Source of the DNA: Acinetobacter lwoffii
GTDB lineage: Bacteria > Pseudomonadota > Gammaproteobacteria > Pseudomonadales > Moraxellaceae
NCBI GenBank assembly: GCA_013530545.1
Contig: SPVA01000014.1
Coordinates: 1-53,800, forward strand
Reading direction: 5' to 3'
DNA: 53,800 nt
The position numbers were made by a program, and so were the translations under genes. The notes beneath the pieces were generated by a model. It was given only the letters and a program-made list of their open reading frames with translations. It was not told the DNA's origin and made no database searches. Positions within the stretch are counted from its first letter, which is position 1. The number at the start of each line of letters is the position of its first letter. Shown one piece after another: positions 8,379-16,973 of the stretch.

Positions 8379-9176
8379 ATGAAAAAATTAGTACTCGCTA
8401 CAGTTCTTGCCCTTTCTGGGCAATTCGCTCTGGCAAATACCGTAAAAGATCAAGTCGATCCCCAATTCCAAAAAGTTGAGGCCATGGTCAAAGCCAATAA
8501 TTTTAAAGGTGCCTATGACGCTTTAAATCAATTGGCCAGTCAGGGAAATGCCCAAGCTTTATATAACTTAGGCTATTTGACTCAAACCGGCCAAGGTACA
8601 ACCAAGGACGAGAAAAAAGCCATTCAGCTCTATGAGCAGTCTGCCAGCAAAGGCTATCCGGTGGCCAATTATGTATTGGGTAAAAATTACGCGGCCGGCA
8701 CACTCGGACTCAAACAGGATTTGACCAAAGCCAAACAGCATCTGGAACGCGCTTCGGCAGCCAAGTTTGATGATGCCAGCATTGATCTGGCCATACTGCT
8801 GTTTTCTGAAAATACGGCAGCGTCAAATAAAGCCGGACTGCAAAAGCTACAACCGTTGATCAGCAAAGGCAATATGCAGGCCATTCATGCCAAAGCCTTA
8901 TATGACATCAGCAGCGGTTTCAAAAATAAAGATGAAAAACCGATTCAGCAAGGTCTAAGCAGCATTCAGGAACTGGCCAAAAAAGGTTATATTCCGGCGC
9001 TGATGGCAGTGGGCAATATGTTTGCCAATGGCAGTATTGTTCCGCAAAATCTGCCAGAAGCGAAGAAAATCTTTGCCGCACTGGCGCAGCAAAATGTTCC
9101 ACAGGCCAAAGAGTCTTTGGCAGCAGTAGATAAAATGCTGGCTGAGCAGAAAAAAGCACCTGCGAAGAAAAGTTAA
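8379..9176 (+). CDS. Exported Sel1-like repeat protein
   Basis: A signal peptide (MKKLVLATVLALSGQFALA) is followed by Sel1/TPR-like helical repeats. The clearest repeats run from about residue 57 (NAQALYNLGYLTQTGQG) through GYPVANYVLGKNYAAG and the later GYIPALMAVGNMFANGS. Such repeats bind partner proteins, and the predicted place is the periplasm. The C-terminus is Lys/Ala rich. The start follows ataggaacc. It is monocistronic with its own terminator. No specific partner can be named. Confidence 0.75.
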   Translation: MKKLVLATVLALSGQFALANTVKDQVDPQFQKVEAMVKANNFKGAYDALNQLASQGNAQALYNLGYLTQTGQGTTKDEKKAIQLYEQSASKGYPVANYVLGKNYAAGTLGLKQDLTKAKQHLERASAAKFDDASIDLAILLFSENTAASNKAGLQKLQPLISKGNMQAIHAKALYDISSGFKNKDEKPIQQGLSSIQELAKKGYIPALMAVGNMFANGSIVPQNLPEAKKIFAALAQQNVPQAKESLAAVDKMLAEQKKAPAKKS

Positions 9177-9199
9177 GTGAACCGATAAAACTCAAACAT

Positions 9200-9231
9200 A
9201 AAAAAGCCCCATGCAATTTGGGGCTTTTTTT
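9200..9231. terminator. Bidirectional terminator
   Basis: The stem aaaaagcccca / tggggcttttt lies between the converging Sel1 and AEC permease genes. Confidence 0.85.
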
Positions 9232-9258
9232 GTGGTGGAGCATCCATCTTCTAAAAGA

Positions 9259-10185
9259 TTATCCCCACCACAAGGCAATTAAGCCACTGGTCACGATAAA
9301 ACCGGCAATGGTACTCATCAACAATGGCGTTAAAGTTCGATCATTCAGACCATACGCCTGTCCCAACATGCCAAAAATCGTCGGCATCGGCAAAGCTGCA
9401 ATGAGCGTACCAGCATGGACCATTTCCTGACTTAAATCAGTTAACTGGCTCAGTCCCAGATACATCAATAACGGCATCATGATATTGCTGGAAAATACCA
9501 GATAGAAACTTTGCAGATTGACATATTTCAGACTCATTCCTACGATCCCGCCGCCAATGGCAAACAAGGCCAATGGTGAGGCCGTCTGACCAATCAAGGC
9601 GAAGACCTGATCGAGATAGACTGGAATTTTAATCTGGAAAACCGCACAGGCCATGCCGAGCATGACCCCCATAAATAAGGGATTCTTCAGCAAGGTCAGC
9701 AGTACACTTTTCAAAATGGCGCCAAGATTTGCCTGATGTTGTGTGCCCAGCGCAGCCATGACCAGCACCAGCGGAATCAGCAACACGCTTTCAATGATGA
9801 CCACCAGAGAGGTATAGGTCATCGCCTGTTGCCCGATCAATAAGCTGAGCACAGCCGTACCAATCAATCCAGTATTTGACATTGCAGCGCCCAACGACAG
9901 CACTGCACTTTGCGAATGCGTATTCTGAAAATGACGGCGCATAATCCAGAAGCCGCTACCATAGAGCAGCAAGGTCACACTGCTATACACGGCAAAGTAT
10001 TCAAAATACCAGATTTCATGCAGGTCTTTGGAGGCAAGGGACTGAAAGAACAGCAAGGGCAAGGCCACTTTAATGACAAAAGCACCGACCGTCCCCACCT
10101 GCTCTTTGCTTAACACTTGACTCTTTACAGTCAGATAACCCAGTGCCAATAATAAAAATATGGGCACAATGACCGCAAAAATCAT
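9259..10185 (-). CDS. AEC-family (auxin efflux carrier-like) permease
   Basis: An inner-membrane transporter of 308 residues with about ten hydrophobic segments, starting with MIFAVIVPIFLLLALGYL. The pattern of two five-helix halves, with Pro-containing breaks such as KNPLFMGVMLGMA and the late ALPMPTIFGMLGQAYG, is that of the PF03547 Mem_trans/AEC family. Bacterial members move small carboxylates or amino acid derivatives. The substrate here is unknown. A GAGG ribosome site precedes the ATG. Confidence 0.8.
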   Translation of the reverse strand: MIFAVIVPIFLLLALGYLTVKSQVLSKEQVGTVGAFVIKVALPLLFFQSLASKDLHEIWYFEYFAVYSSVTLLLYGSGFWIMRRHFQNTHSQSAVLSLGAAMSNTGLIGTAVLSLLIGQQAMTYTSLVVIIESVLLIPLVLVMAALGTQHQANLGAILKSVLLTLLKNPLFMGVMLGMACAVFQIKIPVYLDQVFALIGQTASPLALFAIGGGIVGMSLKYVNLQSFYLVFSSNIMMPLLMYLGLSQLTDLSQEMVHAGTLIAALPMPTIFGMLGQAYGLNDRTLTPLLMSTIAGFIVTSGLIALWWG

Positions 10186-10245
10186 AATGCAGTATCCTCT
10201 TGCCAGTGATATTCCATTATAAGAATTTCTGAGACTAAAGCAGTG

Positions 10246-11355
10246 TTAAAAAGGCTCAAACAGGTGATTCAAACCATGCGGTGCACAGCGCAGATATTGC
10301 GGTGAAATCTTGATTTTTTCCTCAAGTGCTGCCGCTGCATGCCAAGGCCAATGTGGATCATAAAGAATGGCACGAGCCAAGGCGATGGCATCAGCTTGAC
10401 CCTTTTGTAAAATATCTTCTGCCTGCTTAGCTTCAGTAATCAAACCTACAGCAATCACGGGAATACTCACGACTTTCTTGATCGCATCTGCAAAAGGCAC
10501 CTGATAATTCGGCTTCACATCGATGTTCTGTTTGGCATGTAAGCCGGCACTGGAAATATGAATATAGGCAGCACCCGCAGCTTCCAGTGCTTTGGACAAT
10601 TCAATTGAAGAATCAATAGTCCAGCTATCTGGCTGATCCATCCAGTCGCTGGCCGAAATACGCACTCCAATCGGATAACCTTCTGGAACCGCCGCCTTCA
10701 TGGCTTGTAATACTTCCAGAGTCAGGCGAATCCGGTTCTCCAGTGAACCGCCATACTGATCATCACGTTTATTGGAAAGCGGTGACATGAACTGATGCAG
10801 TAAATAACCATGCGCTGCATGCAGCTCAATCAGGTCAAAACCGGCCTCAACTGCACGTTTGGCACTTTTTGCAAAGTCAGCAATGACCTGCTCAATTTCC
10901 GACTGGCTTAAGGCTTTAGGTGGATGTTCATCGGCCTGAAAAGGAATATCACTGGCAGAAACAGTTTGCCAGCCATGTGCTTCATTCGGCTTAAACTGAC
11001 CTTTACCTGCCCATGGTTTATCTGTTGAAGCTTTACGTCCGGCATGTGCGAGCTGAATGGCAAAAGGCATCGGGGAAATGGATTTAACTTTTTCCAGTAA
11101 GGTCTTGATCTGCTTCGCCTGTTCGTCATTCCACAAACCCAGATCGGCATAACTGATCCGGCCTTCTGGCTGTACCGCAGTCGCTTCGACGATACATAAA
11201 CCTGCACCCGATAAGGCATAGTTGGCCCATTGCTGCTCGTGCCAATAGGTAATTTCCCCTTGCTCTGTTGCAGAGTACTGACACATCGGCGCAATTACGA
11301 TTTTATTTTGAAGTTGCAGTGATCCAAATTGAATAGGTTGAAATAGTAATGCCAC
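10246..11355 (-). CDS. NADH:flavin oxidoreductase, old yellow enzyme family (YqjM/XenA type)
   Basis: An FMN-dependent ene-reductase that reduces activated C=C bonds with NAD(P)H. Visible signatures are A-P-M-C-Q-Y-S (the Cys that tunes FMN in the YqjM class), H-A-G-R-K-A, the H-A-A-H-G-Y-L-L-H-Q-F-M-S-P block and Q-Y-G-G-S-L-E-N-R. A TIM barrel is expected. I place the start at a GTG at 11355 (369 residues), because AGAGGAAA precedes it by about 6 bases and family similarity begins with LFQPIQFGSLQL. The ATG at 11388 would add 11 basic residues. It lies downstream of the porin gene but is separated from it by a terminator. The physiological substrate is unknown. Confidence 0.85.
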   Translation of the reverse strand: MALLFQPIQFGSLQLQNKIVIAPMCQYSATEQGEITYWHEQQWANYALSGAGLCIVEATAVQPEGRISYADLGLWNDEQAKQIKTLLEKVKSISPMPFAIQLAHAGRKASTDKPWAGKGQFKPNEAHGWQTVSASDIPFQADEHPPKALSQSEIEQVIADFAKSAKRAVEAGFDLIELHAAHGYLLHQFMSPLSNKRDDQYGGSLENRIRLTLEVLQAMKAAVPEGYPIGVRISASDWMDQPDSWTIDSSIELSKALEAAGAAYIHISSAGLHAKQNIDVKPNYQVPFADAIKKVVSIPVIAVGLITEAKQAEDILQKGQADAIALARAILYDPHWPWHAAAALEEKIKISPQYLRCAPHGLNHLFEPF

Positions 11356-11400
11356 GCTGTATTTCCTCTTTTTATTGCACAGTTTCACTCTAGAAATAAA

Positions 11401-11424
11401 AACAGGCTCCCAAGAGCCTGTTTA
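11401..11424 (-). terminator. Terminator of the OprB-type porin gene
   Basis: The stem aacaggctc / gagcctgtt has a four-base loop and a T run on the minus strand. Confidence 0.75.
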
Positions 11425-11447
11425 GTTATAACGTGAACGATCAAACT

Positions 11448-12716
11448 TTAGAAGATGATTCGTGTAGTCAAACCGAGTACCAGTGCATCATCCACATTGT
11501 TGCTTGAACCTGGATTAATGACATATTGCAGGTTTGGACGCAGCATCAGCCACTTTGTTGTGTTATAGCTATAGTTCAGTTCAATATTGTATTCTGCATC
11601 AGCATTGAAAGCTGGCCGTGAATCAGCAAAGCGATCATTCACATGCACACGATTGACCGCCAGACCTAAAATATCATTCGGCTGGCTGTCCGAAAGACCG
11701 ATATATTTCACACCAATTTGTTGTGAATTATCCACTTTGTTAGTATCGCGATCATGCCAGGTAAAGTTAGCAAATGAATGCAAACCCTGACGGCCCTGAC
11801 CTATAGACGTTAACTGCTGTTCTACAGCTAACCAGCCTGCAAAGGTACGGTTTTTGGCATCAGTAGGATTGGCAATATCTTTTTGGTTGGCAACATCATC
11901 GGCCGTATTGTACATCCCGCCAACCCGGTAGCTGCCCGGCAAGCCATTCACCAATGATTTCGGTGTCCAGATCACTTCTGCCGGAATCGTCACACCATCT
12001 GCATGGTCGGTATCCAGACTCCAGCCCTGACCTTCTTTAGCGCCATTACCATTATCGGGATTAAACTCATACACACCGACTTGTACCGCAAGTTCAGGAT
12101 TGAGTTGCTGCTTCACGCGCGCACCCCATTGTGCTACAGGCGTATTCATCCAGATATTGCCCTGCCATTTACCCATCTGTGCAGCACAAAATGCCGTACT
12201 GGCAAAATCACAAGCCATGACATTAAAGTCCATACCCAGACCAAGACGACCCGCCTTAATACTGAGTCCTTGGTCTTTATAATTCTTTTCAATAGACAGC
12301 TCGCTCAGACGGCTATCCTGATTACCACGCCCAAAAGTACCTTGTACATTGGCCAGTTGCGGCGTACTAGGATCCTGCAAGTCACGAACAGAGGTACTTT
12401 GACCCTGGCGTGCACTCATCAAGGCACGTACAGTGACACCATTCCATCCCGCCAGCTTTTCCATATCCAGTTGAGTACCCAGCCATAATTGGGCAGAAGT
12501 TAATGGATCTGCGCCCTCATTACGACCACCATCAGCAAGATAGGCGGTATCGGTTAACAGATTGGCTTCAAATTTAATTCCCTGTTGGGCCAGTTCTGTA
12601 CGTTGACCATTCCAGTCCCCCAGTAAATACTGACCTTGTGGATCAAATGCAGATTCCGCCTGAGCGGTTGTCATGGCAGCCATTAAAGGCAATAGAGCTA
12701 GACCTAAATATTTCAT
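11448..12716 (-). CDS. OprB-type carbohydrate-selective porin
   Basis: An outer-membrane beta-barrel for sugar or small-polyol uptake. A signal peptide (MKYLGLALLPLMAAMTTAQA) is followed by the G-D-W-N-G-Q-R-T-E-L start typical of OprB. The chain ends in R-I-I-F, with the terminal aromatic residue used by the BAM machinery. One Cys pair (A-C-D-F-A-S-T-A-F-C) lies mid-chain. I prefer the ATG at 12716 (AGG six bases upstream), and an ATG at 12731 would add five residues. No sugar-catabolic genes are adjacent, so the substrate is open. Confidence 0.85.
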   Translation of the reverse strand: MKYLGLALLPLMAAMTTAQAESAFDPQGQYLLGDWNGQRTELAQQGIKFEANLLTDTAYLADGGRNEGADPLTSAQLWLGTQLDMEKLAGWNGVTVRALMSARQGQSTSVRDLQDPSTPQLANVQGTFGRGNQDSRLSELSIEKNYKDQGLSIKAGRLGLGMDFNVMACDFASTAFCAAQMGKWQGNIWMNTPVAQWGARVKQQLNPELAVQVGVYEFNPDNGNGAKEGQGWSLDTDHADGVTIPAEVIWTPKSLVNGLPGSYRVGGMYNTADDVANQKDIANPTDAKNRTFAGWLAVEQQLTSIGQGRQGLHSFANFTWHDRDTNKVDNSQQIGVKYIGLSDSQPNDILGLAVNRVHVNDRFADSRPAFNADAEYNIELNYSYNTTKWLMLRPNLQYVINPGSSNNVDDALVLGLTTRIIF

Positions 12717-12731
12717 GTAAAACCTAAACAT

Positions 12732-13115
12732 TCGGAGAGAAAAACAAGCAAGGTTTTTAAATTGCTATTAGGTGCATGAATTTACATAACTTTTCATACA
12801 AATTCCCAGCATTTTTTTTATTACTCATTAAACTTTTAGTTATGTCTTAAACATAAAAATATAATTTTTATTTAAAAAATCTTAAATTATTTATATATTT
12901 TTCATCAGCTTATAATGTATTGATAATTTCCATTCGATTTACTTCTAAGAAAATTCGCTATAAAAACATAGAAACCCAGTTTATTCTTTAAACAATTACA
13001 GCTTAAATAAATATGAAATACCCAGTCATTTTCCAGCGATTTCACCCAGATTAACGCTTGCAATCCCAGCCAATTCACCCAATATTAGCTGCATCTCCCT
13101 CGCCACTGATGTGTT
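12732..13115. other. Intergenic region between the porin gene and mutM
   Basis: About 380 AT-rich bases between divergent genes. I see no reading frame with a ribosome site, no RNA gene and no strong palindrome. It must contain both promoters. Confidence 0.55.
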
Positions 13116-13976
13116 ATGCCTGAATTACCAGAAGTTGAAACCACCAAAACCAGTTTATTGCCTTTATTAGAGCAACGCGTAAAACGTGTTGAAGTACGTC
13201 AGTCAAGTTTGCGCTGGCCTATTCCGGAGAATATAGAAAAGCTGGTGGGGCAAAAATTACTGAAGCTCACTCGCCGTTCTAAATATATTCTGGCGGAGTT
13301 TGAACACGACACCATGCTCTGGCATTTAGGCATGTCGGGGAGTTTCCGTCTATGCGAGAGCAATGAAGAATTACGCAAACATGACCATCTAATCATTCAG
13401 TTTGAAGATATCGAACTGCGTTATCATGATCCTCGCCGTTTTGGCTGCATTCTTTGGCTGGATGCACAATCACAAAGCAAATTGATTGACACGTTGGGGC
13501 CAGAACCTTTAAGCGAGAACTTTAATGCCAAGTATTTATTTGAAAAATTGAAGAATAAAAATGTTGGCACCAAAGTTGCAATTATGGATAACCATATAGT
13601 GGTGGGCGTAGGCAATATTTATGCGACTGAAAGTCTGTTTAATCTGGGGATTCATCCGGCACAACCGGCCTCGACGTTAAGCTTGGTGCAGATTGAAAAG
13701 CTAGTGCTGGAAATCAAGCGTATCTTGAAACAGGCAATTGATCTGGGTGGTTCAACCTTAAGAGACTACACCAATGCCATGGGCGAAAATGGCTATTTTC
13801 AGCAAACCCTGTTGGCTTATGGCCGTGCCGGTGAGATGTGCGTGAACTGCGAGACCACGCTTGAAAATATCAAATTGGGACAACGGGCTTCTGTTTTTTG
13901 TCCTGAATGCCAACCTTTGAAAAAGATCCAGCTCCCTGTCAAAAAAGTGGCAACTGTACGAGGGAAAAAGTCATGA
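13116..13976 (+). CDS. mutM: Formamidopyrimidine-DNA glycosylase (Fpg)
   Basis: A base-excision repair enzyme that removes 8-oxoguanine and formamidopyrimidines and then cleaves the strand by beta/delta elimination. The catalytic N-terminus P-E-L-P-E-V-E-T, the Lys in R-R-S-K-Y-I-L (about residue 56), H-L-G-M-S-G, and the zinc finger C242-x2-C245 / C262-x2-C265 are all present. At 286 residues it has about 17 more than the E. coli enzyme, as a basic C-terminal tail. Its stop codon overlaps the ppiC start (ATGA), so the two are cotranslated. Confidence 0.95.
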   Translation: MPELPEVETTKTSLLPLLEQRVKRVEVRQSSLRWPIPENIEKLVGQKLLKLTRRSKYILAEFEHDTMLWHLGMSGSFRLCESNEELRKHDHLIIQFEDIELRYHDPRRFGCILWLDAQSQSKLIDTLGPEPLSENFNAKYLFEKLKNKNVGTKVAIMDNHIVVGVGNIYATESLFNLGIHPAQPASTLSLVQIEKLVLEIKRILKQAIDLGGSTLRDYTNAMGENGYFQQTLLAYGRAGEMCVNCETTLENIKLGQRASVFCPECQPLKKIQLPVKKVATVRGKKS

Positions 13977-14257
13977 AAACAGCCATTGTGCGTCATATTC
14001 TGGTTAAAGATAAAGAAACTGCTGAACAGCTTAAAAAGAAGATTTTAAGTGGCGCCGACTTCAATAAAATCGCCAAACAATATTCAACCTGTAATTCTGC
14101 CAAACGTGGCGGTGAGCTAGGTGAAGTGAAGAAAGGCCAGCTGGTTCCAGTGATTGATAAATTGGTATTTACTGCCGCTGAACGTGTATTACATGGTCCG
14201 GTCAAAAGCCAGTTTGGTTTTCATTTGGTCGAAATCAAGTTTCGGATGGATTTTTAA
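13973..14257 (+). CDS. ppiC: Parvulin-type peptidyl-prolyl cis-trans isomerase PpiC
   Basis: A small single-domain cytoplasmic parvulin of 94 residues, close in size to E. coli PpiC (93). The motif order R-H-I-L-V-K, G-A-D-F-N-K-I-A, S-T-C-N-S-A-K-R-G-G-E-L-G, Q-L-V-P-V-I-D and the final G-F-H-L-V-E-I covers the active-site His, Cys and hydrophobic pocket. The ATG at 13973 overlaps the mutM stop and follows gaggg. A longer frame beginning at 13907 is not needed. Confidence 0.92.
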   Translation: MKTAIVRHILVKDKETAEQLKKKILSGADFNKIAKQYSTCNSAKRGGELGEVKKGQLVPVIDKLVFTAAERVLHGPVKSQFGFHLVEIKFRMDF

Positions 14258-14270
14258 TATTTATAAATCC

Positions 14271-14338
14271 CTCCTTACCTCCCTTTGTCAAAGGGAGGAG
14301 TTCCCCCTTTATAAAAGGGGGATTTAGGGGGATTAGAA
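14271..14338. repeat. Dispersed intergenic palindromic repeat, copy 2
   Basis: Two hairpins stand in series: cctccctttgtcaaagggagg (14278-14298) and a ccccctttt / aaaaggggg stem (14303-14321), followed by atttagggggatt. Its second half matches 1661-1703. It fills the gap between the converging ppiC and mscL genes and probably also serves as their shared 3' hairpin. No other terminator is seen there. Confidence 0.7.
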
Positions 14339-14341
14339 AAA

Positions 14342-14782
14342 TTAGACTTGAGGTGGACGCTTTTTCAATTCATCACGAATTTCACGCAGTAATTCAATAT
14401 CGGCTGGGGTAGTCGGAGTTTCCTCGACTGGGCCTTCTTGTTTACGTAAACGATTCATGAATTTAACCAATAAAAATACGACCCAGGCTAAGATTAAGAA
14501 ATTAATTAAAATCGTTAAAAAGTTACCGTAAGTCAGTACATTCACACCCGCCTTAGTCAAGGCATCTAAAGATTGTAAATTGTCTGGGTTTCTTCCTAAG
14601 ATAAAGAATTTTTGCGTAAAATCGACGCCACCACCGGTAATCACGGTAATTAAAGGCATAATGATGTCTTTCACCAATGAATCGATGATCTTGCTAAAAG
14701 CGCCACCGATGATGACACCAATCGCCAGATCCATCATATTGCCTTTGATCGCAAACTCTTTAAATTCTTGAATAATACTCAT
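14342..14782 (-). CDS. mscL: Large-conductance mechanosensitive channel MscL
   Basis: A homopentameric inner-membrane channel that opens under extreme turgor to prevent lysis. The N-terminal helix ([29 protein letters not shown]) with the Gly/Ala-rich gate of TM1, the periplasmic loop, TM2 ([25 protein letters not shown]) and the charged C-terminal bundle helix are all clear. The ATG at 14782 (146 residues) follows GGGAGCAGTT. The ATG at 14794 would add four residues and lies at that ribosome site. Confidence 0.95.
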   Translation of the reverse strand: MSIIQEFKEFAIKGNMMDLAIGVIIGGAFSKIIDSLVKDIIMPLITVITGGGVDFTQKFFILGRNPDNLQSLDALTKAGVNVLTYGNFLTILINFLILAWVVFLLVKFMNRLRKQEGPVEETPTTPADIELLREIRDELKKRPPQV

Positions 14783-14900
14783 AACTGCTCCCATATTTTA
14801 TTTTCAAGTTTTGGGTCAAATTATACCTGAGTAAATACTTTTAATTTTGACTTAATTTAATGCGTTTTAGTAAATTGCAATGTGAGCATCGCTTAAATAT

Positions 14901-14937
14901 AAAAAAAACCGTAATCTTCGAAAAGATTACGGTTTTT
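14901..14937. terminator. Terminator of typA
   Basis: The stem aaaaccgtaatctt / aagattacggtttt has a tcga-like loop and runs of A and T on either side. Confidence 0.85.
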
Positions 14938-14960
14938 GAAAACCCGAAATAATCTAGCGA

Positions 14961-16799
14961 TTATTTACCTGAACGGTTACGTTTACGTTCGTTTTCAGTC
15001 AAGAAACGCTTACGGATACGGATTGACTTAGGTGTTACTTCTACTAGTTCATCATCTTCAATAAACTCAAGCGCTTGCTCAAGTGTATATTCAATCGCAG
15101 GAACCAGCGTTAACGCATCATCAGTACCAGAAGCACGTACGTTGGTTAACTGTTTTGCTTTAGTCGGGTTAACTGTCATGTCGTCTGAACGAGAGTTAAT
15201 ACCGATGATCATACCTTCATAAACTTCTAACTGTGGTTTCGCGAATAGACGACCACGGTCTTGAAGTGTGAACAGTGCATAGCCCAGGCAAGTACCTTGA
15301 ACCATAGAAATCAGTACACCGTTTTGACGTTTCGCAACAGTACCTTGCTTCATTGGACCGTAGTGCGAGAAGCTAGACGTCATGATCCCTGTACCAGAAG
15401 TCATGGTCAGGAATTCAGAACGGAAACCAATCAGACCGCGTGAAGGAACAGTTGCCTCAATACGGATACGGCCTTTACCGTCAACTTCCATATTGGTCAT
15501 TTCGCCTTTACGATGACCCATTTGTTCCATTACAGCGCCTTGGTGCTGTTCTTCAACGTCAAAAGTAACGTTTTCGTATGGCTCTTGTTTTTCACCATCA
15601 ATTTCTTTAATGATTACTTGTGGACGAGATACGCCCATTTCGAAACCTTCACGACGCATGTTTTCAATAAGAACTGAAAGGTGAAGTTCACCACGACCAG
15701 ATACTTTGAAACGGTCTGGACTATCAGTATCTTCAACACGTAATGCTACGTTGTGAATCAATTCGCGGTCTAGACGTTCACGGATATTACGTGAAGTTAC
15801 GAACTTACCTTCTTTACCAGCAAACGGTGAGTTGTTTACCTGGAATGTCATCGATACTGTAGGTTCATCTACAGACAATGGAGGTAAAGCTTCAACATTT
15901 TTCGGATCACAGATGGTGTCAGAAATGTTGAGTGCATCGATACCCGTTACACAAACGATATCGCCTGCAGAAGCTTCTTCAACGTCAACGCGATCTAGAC
16001 CATGATAACCCATGATTTTTAAGATACGGCCGTTACGTGTTTTGCCATCTTTATCGATTACAGTTACTTGTGTGTTTAATTTCACTGAACCGCGCTGGAT
16101 ACGACCAATACCGATAACGCCTACGAAGCTGTTATAGTCAAGTGAAGATACCTGCATTTGGAATGGACCATCAACATCAACTGCTGGTGGTTCAACGATG
16201 TCTACGATCGTTTGGAACAACGGAGTCATGTCTTCAGCAAGTTCTTCTGGAGAAGGACCAGCAACACCACGAAGGCCTGAAGCATAAACAACTGGGAAGT
16301 CTAACTGTTCGTCAGAAGCACCCAAGTTATCGAACAAATCAAATACTTGGTCAATTACCCAGTCTGGACGCGCGCTTGGCTTGTCGACTTTGTTAATAAT
16401 CACGATTGGTTTCAAACCACGTGCGAACGCTTTTTGCGTTACGAAACGAGTTTGTGGCATCGGGCCTTCTTGTGAGTCTACAAGAAGAAGTACGCAGTCA
16501 ACCATCGACATTACACGTTCAACTTCACCACCGAAGTCGGCGTGTCCCGGGGTGTCCACGATGTTAATGCGGTATTCAGTATTGGTACGTTCATCTAACC
16601 ATTTGATTGCAGTGTTTTTTGCAAGAATGGTAATACCACGTTCACTTTCAATAGCGCCAGAATCCATGACACGCTCGATCTCACCCGCGCGATCACCGAG
16701 AGCACCTGATTGTTGCAAAAGTTTGTCTACAAGAGTGGTTTTACCATGATCGACGTGCGCAATAATGGCGATGTTACGGAGAGTTTTAATATCTGACAT
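14961..16799 (-). CDS. typA: Ribosome-associated GTPase TypA/BipA
   Basis: An EF-G-like translational GTPase needed for ribosome assembly and growth at low temperature or under stress. G1 is A14-H-V-D-H-G-K20-T-T, G3 is D82-T-P-G-H, and G4 is N136-K-V-D139. The BipA-specific C-terminal domain ends in R-K-R-F-L-T-E-N-E-R-K-R. At 612 residues the length is standard. It is a single gene with its own terminator, divergent from the purine permease gene. Confidence 0.96.
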   Translation of the reverse strand: MSDIKTLRNIAIIAHVDHGKTTLVDKLLQQSGALGDRAGEIERVMDSGAIESERGITILAKNTAIKWLDERTNTEYRINIVDTPGHADFGGEVERVMSMVDCVLLLVDSQEGPMPQTRFVTQKAFARGLKPIVIINKVDKPSARPDWVIDQVFDLFDNLGASDEQLDFPVVYASGLRGVAGPSPEELAEDMTPLFQTIVDIVEPPAVDVDGPFQMQVSSLDYNSFVGVIGIGRIQRGSVKLNTQVTVIDKDGKTRNGRILKIMGYHGLDRVDVEEASAGDIVCVTGIDALNISDTICDPKNVEALPPLSVDEPTVSMTFQVNNSPFAGKEGKFVTSRNIRERLDRELIHNVALRVEDTDSPDRFKVSGRGELHLSVLIENMRREGFEMGVSRPQVIIKEIDGEKQEPYENVTFDVEEQHQGAVMEQMGHRKGEMTNMEVDGKGRIRIEATVPSRGLIGFRSEFLTMTSGTGIMTSSFSHYGPMKQGTVAKRQNGVLISMVQGTCLGYALFTLQDRGRLFAKPQLEVYEGMIIGINSRSDDMTVNPTKAKQLTNVRASGTDDALTLVPAIEYTLEQALEFIEDDELVEVTPKSIRIRKRFLTENERKRNRSGK

Positions 16800-16914
16800 G
16801 TAAATTCAATGCGTATGTAATTTGAGGGCAAATTATACAGAAAAATACAAAACTTTTATAGTCACTGTAACCACACTCCTCAACTTTTTTTGCCCAGTTG
16901 GGGCTTTTTTGATT

Positions 16915-16942
16915 TTGTAAAGACGTGTAACTCGATTAGAAT
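16915..16942 (+). promoter_or_regulatory. Putative sigma-70 promoter of the purine permease gene
   Basis: TTGTAA (16915-16920) and TAGAAT (16937-16942) are separated by 16 bases. Transcription would begin about 25 bases before the ATG at 16974. This is a sequence match only. Confidence 0.4.
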
Positions 16943-16973
16943 AGCGCCACCCAGCCTTAATTTGCATTGACAC

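Noticed and set aside
16891..16910. Terminator-like stem (gccc-agttg-gggc plus T run) before the purine permease gene, as a possible attenuator
   Set aside because: A plausible promoter (16915-16942) lies downstream of it, so the stem would not be in the transcript. The stem is also only four pairs.
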